Positions 54,148-61,405 of a stretch of 64,000 bases of DNA are shown here, piece by piece. Numbering within the stretch: position 1 is the first letter of the stretch; the number at the start of each line of letters is the position of its first letter. The notes under the pieces were generated by a model. It worked only from the letters and a program-made list of their open reading frames with translations, did not search any database and had not been told where the DNA came from. The position numbers were made by a program, and so were the translations under genes. The stretch is from Bifidobacterium catulorum. Lineage in GTDB: Bacteria > Actinomycetota > Actinomycetes > Actinomycetales > Bifidobacteriaceae. Location of the stretch: the NCBI RefSeq assembly GCF_003129925.1, contig NZ_QFFN01000003.1, positions 62,001 to 126,000 of the forward strand, read 5' to 3'.

Positions 54148-54373
54148 AGTAGACAATGATAAACGAGCGTTGTGACCCTTTGAAAACGTTGTGTTTTCAA
54201 CGTTTTTGATTCCGTCATGATTCGTTCGTGGTTTTTCCCCATTACCGGGGAAAGGCCGATTCGTCCACGTATCCAGCCGTTTGTGGCCCGGATAGAGTGC
54301 CTTTAGAGTGCCTTTTGACGGGCGCTTGCGGAGGGCTTCCCGGAGGCGCTCCCGAAACGAAAGGCAGGACGCC
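54148..54373. other. Gap between metN and the integrase, probable attachment site region
   Basis: Besides the metN control region it holds a TTTCCCC/GGGGAAA hairpin near 54234-54253 and a tandem 12-bp repeat TAGAGTGCCTTT (54293-54304 and 54304-54315). Tyrosine integrases usually lie beside their attachment site, so attL is expected here, perhaps within or near the tandem repeat. The core cannot be fixed without the other end. Confidence 0.4.
54156..54200 (-). promoter_or_regulatory. metN promoter region with operator-like inverted repeat
   Basis: The -10 box (TATCAT on the minus strand, 54156-54161) lies 8 bp before the metN GTG. Centred about 30 bp further upstream is a perfect inverted repeat TTGAAAAC-N5-GTTTTCAA (54180-54200), over the expected -35. 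A repressor responding to methionine could bind there; that is inference. Confidence 0.5.
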
Positions 54374-55627
54374 ATGGCCAACGGAAGACGACGAGCGAAG
54401 GGCACGGGCAGCATCATCCACCGCAAGGACGGCTCATGGGAGTTCCGGCGCGAGATCGGCCACGACCCCGCCACCGGACGGCGCCGGTACGTCACGGCGA
54501 AGGGCCGCACGAAGGCCGCCGCACGCGAACGCTTCGAAGCGAAGATCGCGGAGATGGAACGCACCGGCGTCGCACCCGGCGGCAGGTCCCCGTATCTGAG
54601 GGACTATGCGGAACGCTGGCTCGGGGAATACCGGCCGGCGGTGAAGCCGACCACGTACAAGACGAGCGCATGCCGCATCAGGGCGTGCATGGCCGTGATC
54701 GGCGGCGTACGCATGGCGGACCTGACCGCCGACCATGTCCGCCGATGCATGCGCGTCCTGTCCGAGCGACTTTCGCCGTCGACGCTGCGGGGGCACTTCA
54801 CCAGTCTGAAGATGCTGCTCGACCAGGCCGAACTCGAGGAGCTCATCCCCGTCAACCCGTGCCGCAGGGTACGGCCTCCACGCGTGGAGCCCACGGAGAC
54901 GCGCATCCTATCCCCGGACGAGCCGAAACGCCTGATCGAGGCCGTGCCCGGAAGCGGCGCGGGTCCGCGTGGGCCACGGTCCACGCCGGACATGGACGAG
55001 TCGTGGATGCTGCTGTTCGAACTCGCGTTCGCGGCCGGCATGAGGGAGGGGGAGCGGTACGCGCTCATGCCGTACGAGCTGGAACGCCGCGACGGCGTGC
55101 CCGGCATCAACGTGCGCCAGCAGATCCAGCCCTATGGCCGTCCCGGCGAGGTGGAGATACCGAAATGGCTCAAGGCCGAGCACCTGTACGGCGTACTGTG
55201 GCTCACCACACCCAAGACGCGGGCGGCCCAACGGTTCGTGCCCGTGTCGGAGAGCCTATGGGGGCGGCTGTGGGCGCGCATCCGGAGGCTGAACATCGGA
55301 CCGCGCGAACTCGTGTTCACCAATTCGCGGGGCAATCCCGTGAGGAACACCACGGAACGCTACCATTGGCGCAGGGCGCTCGAAGCGGCGGGGCTGCCGA
55401 TGGTGACGGTGCATTCGGCACGCCACTGGACCGCCAGCATGACCGCCCGCGCCAACATGCCCGACGACGCACGCACCGCCATCATGGGCCACACCAGCAT
55501 CGCCATGACCAACCACTACACCCACAGGGACGCGGCAAGCCTCGCCAAACTCCTCGGCCAGGCCATCCCCGAACTCCACGACGCCACCGACGTCGTCGAC
55601 GCCGACGTCATCGACGAAGCCGCATAG
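54374..55627 (+). CDS. int: Phage-type tyrosine integrase
   Basis: A 417-aa site-specific recombinase. The N-terminal AP2-like arm-binding region (GTGSIIHRKDGSWEFRREIG) is followed by a SAM-like core-binding domain (about residues 75-160). The catalytic domain has Arg224 (GMREGE), a beta-hairpin Lys281, His347 and Arg350 (HSARHW), His373 and the nucleophile Tyr382 (TNHYTHRD). The set is complete, so it is probably active. It marks the left end of the prophage region. Confidence 0.92.
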   Translation: MANGRRRAKGTGSIIHRKDGSWEFRREIGHDPATGRRRYVTAKGRTKAAARERFEAKIAEMERTGVAPGGRSPYLRDYAERWLGEYRPAVKPTTYKTSACRIRACMAVIGGVRMADLTADHVRRCMRVLSERLSPSTLRGHFTSLKMLLDQAELEELIPVNPCRRVRPPRVEPTETRILSPDEPKRLIEAVPGSGAGPRGPRSTPDMDESWMLLFELAFAAGMREGERYALMPYELERRDGVPGINVRQQIQPYGRPGEVEIPKWLKAEHLYGVLWLTTPKTRAAQRFVPVSESLWGRLWARIRRLNIGPRELVFTNSRGNPVRNTTERYHWRRALEAAGLPMVTVHSARHWTASMTARANMPDDARTAIMGHTSIAMTNHYTHRDAASLAKLLGQAIPELHDATDVVDADVIDEAA

Positions 55628-55643
55628 ACGAAACCAACAACGA

Positions 55644-55680
55644 AGCCCCGGCGCTCGCAAAGAGCGGCCGGGGCTGTCTT
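55644..55680. terminator. Terminator between the integrase and hicB
   Basis: AGCCCCGGC (55644-55652) pairs with GCCGGGGCT (55667-55675), with a second inner stem GCTC/GAGC and a TGTCTT tail. It lies between convergent genes. Confidence 0.75.
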
Positions 55681-55692
55681 CGTGCGGGCCGG

Positions 55693-56103
55693 TCACGCGT
55701 TCTGCAGATCGTTGTATCGATGCTCAAGGCCTTCGCGCAGCACTTGGCTGTAGTTGATTCCCTCGCGTTCGCCGAACGTGTCGAGCCATGCGGGGATGGT
55801 CACGTTCTTGCGTACGCTTTTTTTGCCGTATTTTTCAGCGTATGCGTCCATGTCCAGGCTGATGAGGGTGACGATGCCGCCCGGTTCCTCCGGTTTCACG
55901 TCGGCGATGTTGGTGGCGTGCGGGGCGCGTCGGCCTTCCTCGAGCTCGCCGAGCACCCATCCGCTGGCCGCGTCCACGGCCATGTCGAGCGCTTCGGGCA
56001 GGTCGCGGCCCTCGGTGACAAGGCCTGGCATGTCCGGGCAGAGCACGGTGTATCCGCCGGGGACCCCAGACGGGTAGAGAACGACCGGGTAGACGAGTTT
56101 CAT
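55693..56103 (-). CDS. hicB: HicB family antitoxin
   Basis: A 136-aa antitoxin. The N-terminal HicB fold (YPVVLYPSGVPGGYTVLCPDMPGLVTEG) mimics the RNA-binding face and neutralises HicA. The C-terminal part carries a ribbon-helix-helix-like segment (VTIPAWLDTFGEREGINYSQVLREGL) that would bind the operon promoter. The ATG at 56103 follows AAGGATC and overlaps the hicA stop by a few bases, so it is translated after HicA. Confidence 0.87.
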   Translation of the reverse strand: MKLVYPVVLYPSGVPGGYTVLCPDMPGLVTEGRDLPEALDMAVDAASGWVLGELEEGRRAPHATNIADVKPEEPGGIVTLISLDMDAYAEKYGKKSVRKNVTIPAWLDTFGEREGINYSQVLREGLEHRYNDLQNA

Positions 56104-56297
56104 TTGATCCTTCTTTCGTTGATTCCGGCTTGCTTCCATATCGATTTGACGGTGAACGGCGCAAGGTCCCCGTTGTGCTTCGGGACGGTGACCCTTCCGG
56201 GCTTGTCCGGGTGCGTGTACTGGCAGTGGCTTCCGCTCTGCGAGTAGAGCCGCCATCCGTCCTTGCGGAGTATCTTCTCGATTTCCTTGAACCTCAT
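56100..56297 (-). CDS. hicA: HicA family mRNA interferase toxin
   Basis: A 65-aa double-stranded-RNA-binding-fold toxin that cleaves mRNA. The sequence MRFKEIEKILRKDGW and the catalytic-His segment SGSHCQYTHPDKPGRVTVPKH are diagnostic. It is the promoter-proximal gene, overlapping hicB. An inverted repeat sits just upstream. Confidence 0.88.
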   Translation of the reverse strand: MRFKEIEKILRKDGWRLYSQSGSHCQYTHPDKPGRVTVPKHNGDLAPFTVKSIWKQAGINERRIK

Positions 56298-56307
56298 AAC
56301 ATGTATG

Positions 56308-56324
56308 ATACGCATCATGCGTAT
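56308..56324. promoter_or_regulatory. Probable HicB operator
   Basis: A perfect inverted repeat, ATACGCA-TCA-TGCGTAT, lies 11 bp before the hicA start. It fits a site for the HicB ribbon-helix-helix dimer in autoregulation. Confidence 0.55.
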
Positions 56325-56385
56325 TGAAGTCAACCGGTGAGAACTTGGCGAGATGTAACATCCGGGTGCATAATTTTCCACAGCA

Positions 56386-56625
56386 ATGCGGGTGGACGAT
56401 TTTTCGAAAAGATCAATCATGTGTCGGTATAAGCATCTGATGGGAAAGGACGAGAAAGGCATCGTCGCGGATCGTTCGCTGGATCTGACTCCGTTGCTGT
56501 CCGTGATGGAGGATTCCTATGCCGACGCTTTGGATAGCGAGAAGCGCGATGGTCTGCTGAACCCGGCTCAGCATCGACGGAAGCGTGCTGAGAGGGTCAA
56601 TTCGTCTCCGCAGGTCCGCAGATAA
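56386..56625 (+). CDS. Small hypothetical protein
   Basis: An open frame of up to 79 aa, highly charged (KDEKGIVADRSLDLTPLLSVMEDSYADAL, then a basic tail RRKRAERVN). No family is recognised. A better start may be the internal ATG at about 56440. No clear ribosome binding site was seen, so it may not be a gene. Confidence 0.3.
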   Translation: MRVDDFSKRSIMCRYKHLMGKDEKGIVADRSLDLTPLLSVMEDSYADALDSEKRDGLLNPAQHRRKRAERVNSSPQVRR

Positions 56626-56761
56626 TCGACGCCGTGAAGCGCAAACGCAAATAACCGTTCCTACGCCGGAAACCGCGTGATTTCAACGACATCCGGGTCT
56701 TTCCTCCCAAACCCTCCCCGGATAGTCTCCCTTTTTCTCCCTTCCATGGCGGATGTGTGTG

Positions 56762-57169
56762 CTATCGTCCGACGCCTTCGTATCGGAGCAGTAGCCGGTA
56801 GTCGTCGATCACGTCGACGGTGAGGTCCAGTTCGTCGGCGATCAGCCACCTGTCGCCCTCGTACATCCGTTCGGCCTGGATGTAGGCGTCGCGGTCGACG
56901 AGCAGGAGCGCGGTCTGGAGACGGCAGCGCAGTTCCCGCTGGTGGCCGATGTCGCCGTGGGCGCGGTGGACGAGCTCGTGGACGAGCGTGCAGCGTTTGC
57001 GCGTGTAGGTCATGCGACGGTCGATGATGATGACGTCACGGGCCGCATCGTATATGCCGCACAGGTCGCCGTCGAGCAGGCCGCTCGACACCTCCAATGT
57101 GGGCGCGGTCTCATAGAGCCGCATGCGCATGGGCCCGTAGTTCAGCCGGACGGGCACCGGCAGGCTCAT
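56762..57169 (-). CDS. ImmA/IrrE family metallopeptidase
   Basis: A 135-aa zinc protease of the type that cleaves phage or ICE repressors. The zinc-binding motif HELVHRAHGD lies near residue 65, with IIIDRRMTYTRKRCTLVHE before it. Family members typically act on a neighbouring XRE repressor; here the XRE gene lies about 2.3 kb away. The ATG at 57169 is preferred over a TTG one codon upstream. Confidence 0.8.
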   Translation of the reverse strand: MSLPVPVRLNYGPMRMRLYETAPTLEVSSGLLDGDLCGIYDAARDVIIIDRRMTYTRKRCTLVHELVHRAHGDIGHQRELRCRLQTALLLVDRDAYIQAERMYEGDRWLIADELDLTVDVIDDYRLLLRYEGVGR

Positions 57170-57204
57170 CAATGCCCCGTCCTTGCTGTTAGAATCATCT
57201 GACT

Positions 57205-57870
57205 ATGGAAGACGTTCTTGAATACTGGTGTTTCCTCGACGAGACGGGGACGCCCGACTATGACCCCGACAGCAAGCCGTATTTCGCGTTCGGCAGTGCC
57301 GTGTTCGAAGGCGACCACGGCGAGGAGTACATGAAGGTCCTTCATGCGCGGGCCGCGCGCACCGGAGTCCAGAGCGGGTTTCACGCGTCCCACGACAGCA
57401 GGGACACGAAGCAGTGTTTCTTCGAATGCATAGGAGGCATGACGTCCGTGCGTTTCTTCGCGACGTTCATGGCGAAGCAACGCGCATACGGCTACGTGAA
57501 GCAGCGAGGCAATCTGTGGCTGTATAAGTGGACGCTGTACAATCACACTGGGGCGCTCGTTAACGAGCTTTGGGACGGTTCGAGCCGTATCGACGTGCAT
57601 CTGGTCGTCGCCAAGATCAACCTGAGCAACCGCGAGAAAGCGGTCCGTGACGCGGTCCGTGACGTGTGCGCCCAATTCGATAGGGGCCGGGTACGCGTGA
57701 TCCCTCATATCTGGGATTCGAATTCCAGTGCCGGGCTTCAGATCGCGGATTACGGATTGTGGGCGATTCAACGGCATGTCTTGTCCGATGGGGCGAAAAG
57801 CGGCCATTACAAGCGGTTCATAGAAGCGAAGATGGGTGCGCCCGTCTGGTATCCGTGGGGCAGGGTCTGA
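57205..57870 (+). CDS. DUF3800 domain-containing protein
   Basis: A 221-aa protein of the DUF3800 family, which has an RNase H-like fold. The N-terminal FLDETGTP supplies an acidic pair, and the C-terminal LQIADYGLWAIQRH is the family signature QxADxxxW. Such proteins are frequent in phages and defence islands, without a settled function. It is divergent from the ImmA gene, and TAGAAT ends 9 bp before its ATG. Confidence 0.75.
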   Translation: MEDVLEYWCFLDETGTPDYDPDSKPYFAFGSAVFEGDHGEEYMKVLHARAARTGVQSGFHASHDSRDTKQCFFECIGGMTSVRFFATFMAKQRAYGYVKQRGNLWLYKWTLYNHTGALVNELWDGSSRIDVHLVVAKINLSNREKAVRDAVRDVCAQFDRGRVRVIPHIWDSNSSAGLQIADYGLWAIQRHVLSDGAKSGHYKRFIEAKMGAPVWYPWGRV

Positions 57871-57935
57871 GGAAACATAGAGACCGGCTATCCCCTTGCG
57901 GGGAAGAACACCCGTGGTATTCTTATCGCCGATCT

Positions 57936-58283
57936 TCACCGCCATGATACCCATCTCTCTCCCGACATGTCAAAAGAATCAGGCTCTTTCCCGCGGTAAC
58001 CGACCGCGATGATCGCATCAAGATTGTAAAACGCGACGTGATACTGTTTGCCGTCGGCCGCAGTTGTCAAAAAATCTTTGACAACTGAATCTTTGTCGAG
58101 CTCGCCTGTGTCGAAGATGTTCTTCAGATGATAGCTGATGTTCTGCTTGGTGACGGAGAACAGGTCGGCTATGCCGTTTTGCGGCATCCAGAACGTGTCG
58201 TCGGCGTAGGTGACCTGCACTGGCACGTTGTGCCCGTCGGCCTGGTAGAGGATGATGCTGCCCTCCTGCGGTTCACTGGTCAT
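57936..58283 (-). pseudogene. Truncated RhuM family protein
   Basis: A 115-aa remnant with the conserved N-terminus of RhuM/DNA-binding virulence-associated proteins: WMPQNGIADLFSVTKQNISYHLKNIFDTGELDKDSVVKDFLTTAADGKQYHVAFYNLDAIIAVGYR in outline. After VGYRGK the family sequence stops and an unrelated short tail leads to a stop codon. Intact members are about 330 aa. AGGAGG lies before the ATG, so a short protein with the HTH could still be made. Confidence 0.65.
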
Positions 58284-58324
58284 GTCAGATGATTCCTCCT
58301 GTCAGATCGGATGGAACGGGGGCG

Positions 58325-58364
58325 TAGATTCTAACCGTGTCGAATTCGACACGGTTAGAATCTA
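58325..58364. repeat. 40-bp perfect palindrome between the abi and rhuM-like genes
   Basis: The left half (58325-58344, starting TAGATTCTAACC) is the exact reverse complement of the right half (58345-58364), with EcoRI-like GAATTC at the centre and no loop. It lies 24 bp past the abi stop and 41 bp before the rhuM-like start. It could be a terminator, a dimer-binding operator or part of a noncoding RNA. Confidence 0.7.
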
Positions 58365-58387
58365 TCGCGCATTTAGGGTGGGGTGTC

Positions 58388-59374
58388 TTATGCGATGTCG
58401 TCGGTGTCGGGGTCGTGGTCTCGGATTCCTCGGAGGATGGTTCGCCAGCCGTTCGGGAACCCCATCGGGGCAAGGGGTACGGATGGCTGCTCTTCGACCA
58501 TCCCTGTGAGCTGGTCGGCCAGGTCCTCCCATTCTCTCTGCCAAAGGCGTTCGTATATGCGTTTGAGTGTGATGATGGTGGGGAACGCCTTGGGGCCGTC
58601 GTATCGGGAGTCGGCCTTGAGCAGCGTTGCCTTGGTGGTCATTGCGCGGTTATAGATACGGCTGTGGTGTCCGCATAGGTTGCGGATGTAGGTCAGGTGC
58701 CGCAGCCAGCTCTTAAGCAGGAAGGGTTTGGTGCCGAAGTCCCGTGCGATGGCGCGTGAGACCGTCATGCCGTCCGGGTAAGAGGCCCGGGTGGACAGGT
58801 TGCCGTATAGCTGGGAGACCGTGCCCATCGACATGATCTCGACCGCGGCCCATATCGGAAGGTCGCCGTATTTGCGGAGGTTGTGCACCACGCACGGCAC
58901 TCCATCTCGTTCGGCGCGGGCGCGTTCCCTCGCGTATCCGTTCATCGACCGGGCGTGCGCCTTGACGTTGGTGAAGAATCCGGGTGTCTGGTGTGCCAAT
59001 GGTCCACATGCTCGGCCGAGATGGTAGGCGAAGGAGGTGCGCGCCTTGATTTCGATAGGGCCGATGGCGTGCCACAGCCACAAACGGAGTTTTTGGTCAA
59101 ACTGGTATATGGCTTGGATGTCGGTCAGGGTGGTCCCGGGAAGGAATTTCCCGTTGTCTTCTAACGTGATCCAGTAGCCGCGCAGACGGTAGTAGTTCAG
59201 GTTCGACAGCCATGTGACGGCTTCGTCTTCGTTGTCGATGATGAGGCCGCGGCTTCTCATGCGCTGCACCTGTTCCTTGTAGGACAGGGCCGGTTTCATG
59301 GGGGAGAAAGAGAACGACCCCGCCTGGTTCGCTGCGCCGTGGGCGCTCGCGTGCGGGGTACTGTTATCAATCAT
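58388..59374 (-). CDS. Abi_2 (AbiD/AbiF-like) abortive infection protein
   Basis: A 328-aa phage-resistance family protein. The N-terminal Abi_2 hallmarks are KPALSYKEQVQRMRSRGLII and the NYYRLRGYW segment near residue 60. The HEPN-type RNase motif R-x4-H is RNLCGH, residues 231-236, in HLTYIRNLCGHHSRIYN. HEPN Abi proteins are thought to stop infection by cleaving RNA. The ATG at 59374 follows AGGCGG. It sits directly before the repressor switch, a usual place for lysogenic cargo genes. Confidence 0.82.
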   Translation of the reverse strand: MIDNSTPHASAHGAANQAGSFSFSPMKPALSYKEQVQRMRSRGLIIDNEDEAVTWLSNLNYYRLRGYWITLEDNGKFLPGTTLTDIQAIYQFDQKLRLWLWHAIGPIEIKARTSFAYHLGRACGPLAHQTPGFFTNVKAHARSMNGYARERARAERDGVPCVVHNLRKYGDLPIWAAVEIMSMGTVSQLYGNLSTRASYPDGMTVSRAIARDFGTKPFLLKSWLRHLTYIRNLCGHHSRIYNRAMTTKATLLKADSRYDGPKAFPTIITLKRIYERLWQREWEDLADQLTGMVEEQPSVPLAPMGFPNGWRTILRGIRDHDPDTDDIA

Positions 59375-59447
59375 GGTAAGCCGCCTTCCTGTTTTTGTCA
59401 CGCGCCGAGGCGTGTCATCGTAGAGTCCTGTGTGGTTCCGTGTGTGC

Positions 59448-59894
59448 TTATGCGGCTTCGTCGCCGTCGCCGTATTCGATGTACGCCTGCTTCAACCCGT
59501 CCTCGCTCGCCGCCAACCCCATCGGATTCTCCCGCAACAGCCTCCTCGTCTCCTCCACCCGCGCCTCAACATCATCAGCACCCGCGATGCGGTCCGCGAG
59601 CGCGTCACCCGCACGAACGGGGGAATCTGCGGGGGTGTTGTCGATTAATTCGATAGGCCCACGTTCGTCCCTCTCGATGTAGCGCTCGGCTGACTCGATG
59701 ATTTCGTGGGGGTATATTCCAAAGACCGATGAGAGTTGCGCCACTTGCATGACGTTGATGTTGCGTTCGCCTTTCAGGATTCTGATGAGTGTGCGCTCGG
59801 GTACGCCTGATTTCTGCGCGAGGTCTTTTATGGTCAAATGGGCTGCGGACCGTTCGGCCGATAGCGCCTTTGCCGTTGCTTCGTTAATGTCCAT
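59448..59894 (-). CDS. XRE family repressor-like regulator
   Basis: A 148-aa protein with an N-terminal helix-turn-helix (HLTIKDLAQKSGVPERTLIRILKGERNINVMQVAQLSSVFG) and a C-terminal acidic tail. By position and orientation it would be the cI-like repressor that maintains lysogeny. It is divergent from a small HTH gene across a symmetric operator. TATACT on the minus strand ends 6 bp before the ATG, so the mRNA is probably leaderless. The ImmA protease nearby is a candidate to cleave it. Confidence 0.78.
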   Translation of the reverse strand: MDINEATAKALSAERSAAHLTIKDLAQKSGVPERTLIRILKGERNINVMQVAQLSSVFGIYPHEIIESAERYIERDERGPIELIDNTPADSPVRAGDALADRIAGADDVEARVEETRRLLRENPMGLAASEDGLKQAYIEYGDGDEAA

Positions 59895-59922
59895 GTGGAC
59901 AGTATAACCACATTGCAGCACT

Positions 59923-59980
59923 ATAGTACTGCCCAAATGGGCGTGTCGTAGCTTGACATTGCCCATTTGGGCAGTACTAT
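59923..59980. promoter_or_regulatory. Divergent operator of the lysogeny switch
   Basis: Two perfect 20-bp inverted arms (59923-59942 and 59961-59980) flank an 18-bp centre. Each arm contains TGCCCA-WW-TGGGC, itself nearly palindromic, so there are two regulator sites. The rightward promoter is TTGACA (59953-59958) and TACTAT (59975-59980), spacer 16 bp. The right site fills that spacer, so repressor binding would block it. The mirrored arm gives the leftward gene a matching TACTAT. Confidence 0.8.
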
Positions 59981-59987
59981 GGCAGGC

Positions 59988-60245
59988 ATGGACATTATCG
60001 AGTATGCAAAGACGGTGGCGGACAACGTTGCCAAAGCCATGGAGAGCGCCGATCTGAGCGTTCTGGCGACCTCGGAAAAGACGGGCATCGCCCGTACGAC
60101 ACTGAATCGGCGGCTGGAGAATCCTGGCATCTCGCCATTCACTGTGCTGGAGCTTGCTCAAATATCTTCAGCCACCGGCGTTCCCCTCGACGTCCTGACG
60201 AAGGCCTCCGAGCGTTCTGCGCTCGCTGGCAAGGGGGTGGAGTGA
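59988..60245 (+). CDS. Small HTH protein, Cro-like
   Basis: An 85-aa protein with a helix-turn-helix (LSVLATSEKTGIARTTLNRRLENPGISPFTVLELAQISSATG). By location it is the first rightward early gene and a Cro-like counterpart of the XRE repressor. The ATG lies 7 bp after the -10 box TACTAT with no ribosome binding site, so it is probably leaderless. Its stop overlaps the next start. Confidence 0.72.
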   Translation: MDIIEYAKTVADNVAKAMESADLSVLATSEKTGIARTTLNRRLENPGISPFTVLELAQISSATGVPLDVLTKASERSALAGKGVE

Positions 60246-60508
60246 TGGGCGGCGTCCATTTCAGTCTCACGGTCGATGACGGTGCGGGCACGTGCATACA
60301 GCTTGCGGAGGCGGAATTCGTCCGGCGCGCGGACGGGGCCGCCCCGCAGCTCACGGTGTGCCGGCCCCCGAACCTGCTGAGCATGTACCGCACGGTCGGC
60401 GCGATGGTCGCCGAAAACATGGCGGAGGCGTTCCGGGCCGACGACGAACCCGACGACAAGACCGTCCTCCTGCGCGACTACGCGCCCGACCGGAAGGAGA
60501 CTCGATGA
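60245..60508 (+). CDS. Small early phage protein, unknown
   Basis: An 87-aa protein with no recognised family. It overlaps the Cro-like gene (ATG inside the TGATG junction) and overlaps the next gene by 4 bp, so it is part of a compact translationally coupled operon. The sequence is acidic towards the end (ADDEPDDKTVLL). Confidence 0.6.
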   Translation: MGGVHFSLTVDDGAGTCIQLAEAEFVRRADGAAPQLTVCRPPNLLSMYRTVGAMVAENMAEAFRADDEPDDKTVLLRDYAPDRKETR

Positions 60509-60762
60509 GCGGACGAATCCAGAAGATCGAGAACGGTCTCGCGTACGTGAATGACAGCGGGCAGCGCGTGGAGCTGTTCCGCCAGCCCGGCGACGAGACG
60601 CCAGGATACCCGTTCCTATGCACGCTGCAACTCGGCATAGACCGCGGCGACGGGCCGGAGGGGCCCATGAGCATGGGGCTGGCCCGTCTCACGAAGACGG
60701 ACCTGCGCAACATCCAGACCGTCATCGCCCGCATCCTCCTCGACCGGAAGGAGGCGGCGTGA
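60505..60762 (+). CDS. Small early phage protein, unknown
   Basis: An 85-aa protein starting MSGRIQKIENGLAYVNDSG, no family recognised. AAGGAGA lies upstream and the ATG overlaps the previous stop. It is the last clear gene of this early cluster; beyond it the minus-strand coiled-coil gene reads towards it. Confidence 0.6.
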   Translation: MSGRIQKIENGLAYVNDSGQRVELFRQPGDETPGYPFLCTLQLGIDRGDGPEGPMSMGLARLTKTDLRNIQTVIARILLDRKEAA

Positions 60763-60788
60763 TGGGTTACGGCGTTTCGATGGAGCGG

Positions 60789-61373
60789 CTAGTGCTCACA
60801 GCGGACAGTCTCGTTGATTACCTGGTCTCGGTGCATCCCGAGCTCGCTGACCCACGACACGTGGGCCTCGATCTCGAACCGTATGGCAAGACCGTGAAGG
60901 AAAGCTGGGTTGAGTTTCCGTTGATGTTCGACGATCTGGTCGACCGTGTGCGATGCATCGAGGCGCAGTACGCGAAAACCAGCTACATGGTCGAACGTGG
61001 CGTCGACTATTGCTGCGTCTCCCGACCGAACCGCGACGGCGACATCGTCAGCAGCATGTGCGCAGTGGTTACGAAGGACGATGGTCCGGCCATCATCCTC
61101 GACCCCGACCGTCCAATCGTATACGGTCTGGTCCGCGCCAACCCGGAGCGCCCGCTTCGCGACCTCATTGGCGTCCAAAGCTATCTCGTTCGCGTGTTCT
61201 GCCAGCTCGTTGGCCGTCCCGGCTTCACGGTTGGCCGTCTCGGCCAGCTCGTTGGCACGCTGCGCGAGCTGGTTCGCCTTGCGCGTCTGGACGAGGGCGA
61301 CGAGGCCGGTGACCGTGCCGAACGTTCCGCCGACGGCGCCGAGGCCGGTCCAGAACAGATTCCACCAATCCAT
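60789..61373 (-). CDS. Membrane-anchored coiled-coil protein, unknown
   Basis: A 194-aa protein. A hydrophobic segment (about residues 6-28, LFWTGLGAVGGTFGTVTGLVALV) is followed by heptad repeats of the type ANELAxx (about 33-70), a probable coiled coil. A soluble domain of about 110 residues follows. It is transcribed against the early genes. TAGAAT on the minus strand ends 7 bp before the ATG, so it is probably leaderless. A plus-strand frame over the same bases was rejected. The layout suggests a lysogen-expressed cargo protein; the function is unknown. Confidence 0.65.
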   Translation of the reverse strand: MDWWNLFWTGLGAVGGTFGTVTGLVALVQTRKANQLAQRANELAETANREAGTANELAEHANEIALDANEVAKRALRVGADQTVYDWTVGVEDDGRTIVLRNHCAHAADDVAVAVRSGDAAIVDATFDHVAGFRVLRLDASHTVDQIVEHQRKLNPAFLHGLAIRFEIEAHVSWVSELGMHRDQVINETVRCEH

Positions 61374-61405
61374 GGCATGGATTCTACCCGCAGGGAGGTG
61401 GCGTG

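Noticed and set aside
54147-54564. Longer N-terminus for MetN
   Set aside because: The frame is open to 54564, but the family sequence begins at 54147, just after a -10 box. The upstream part overlaps the integrase start and control region.
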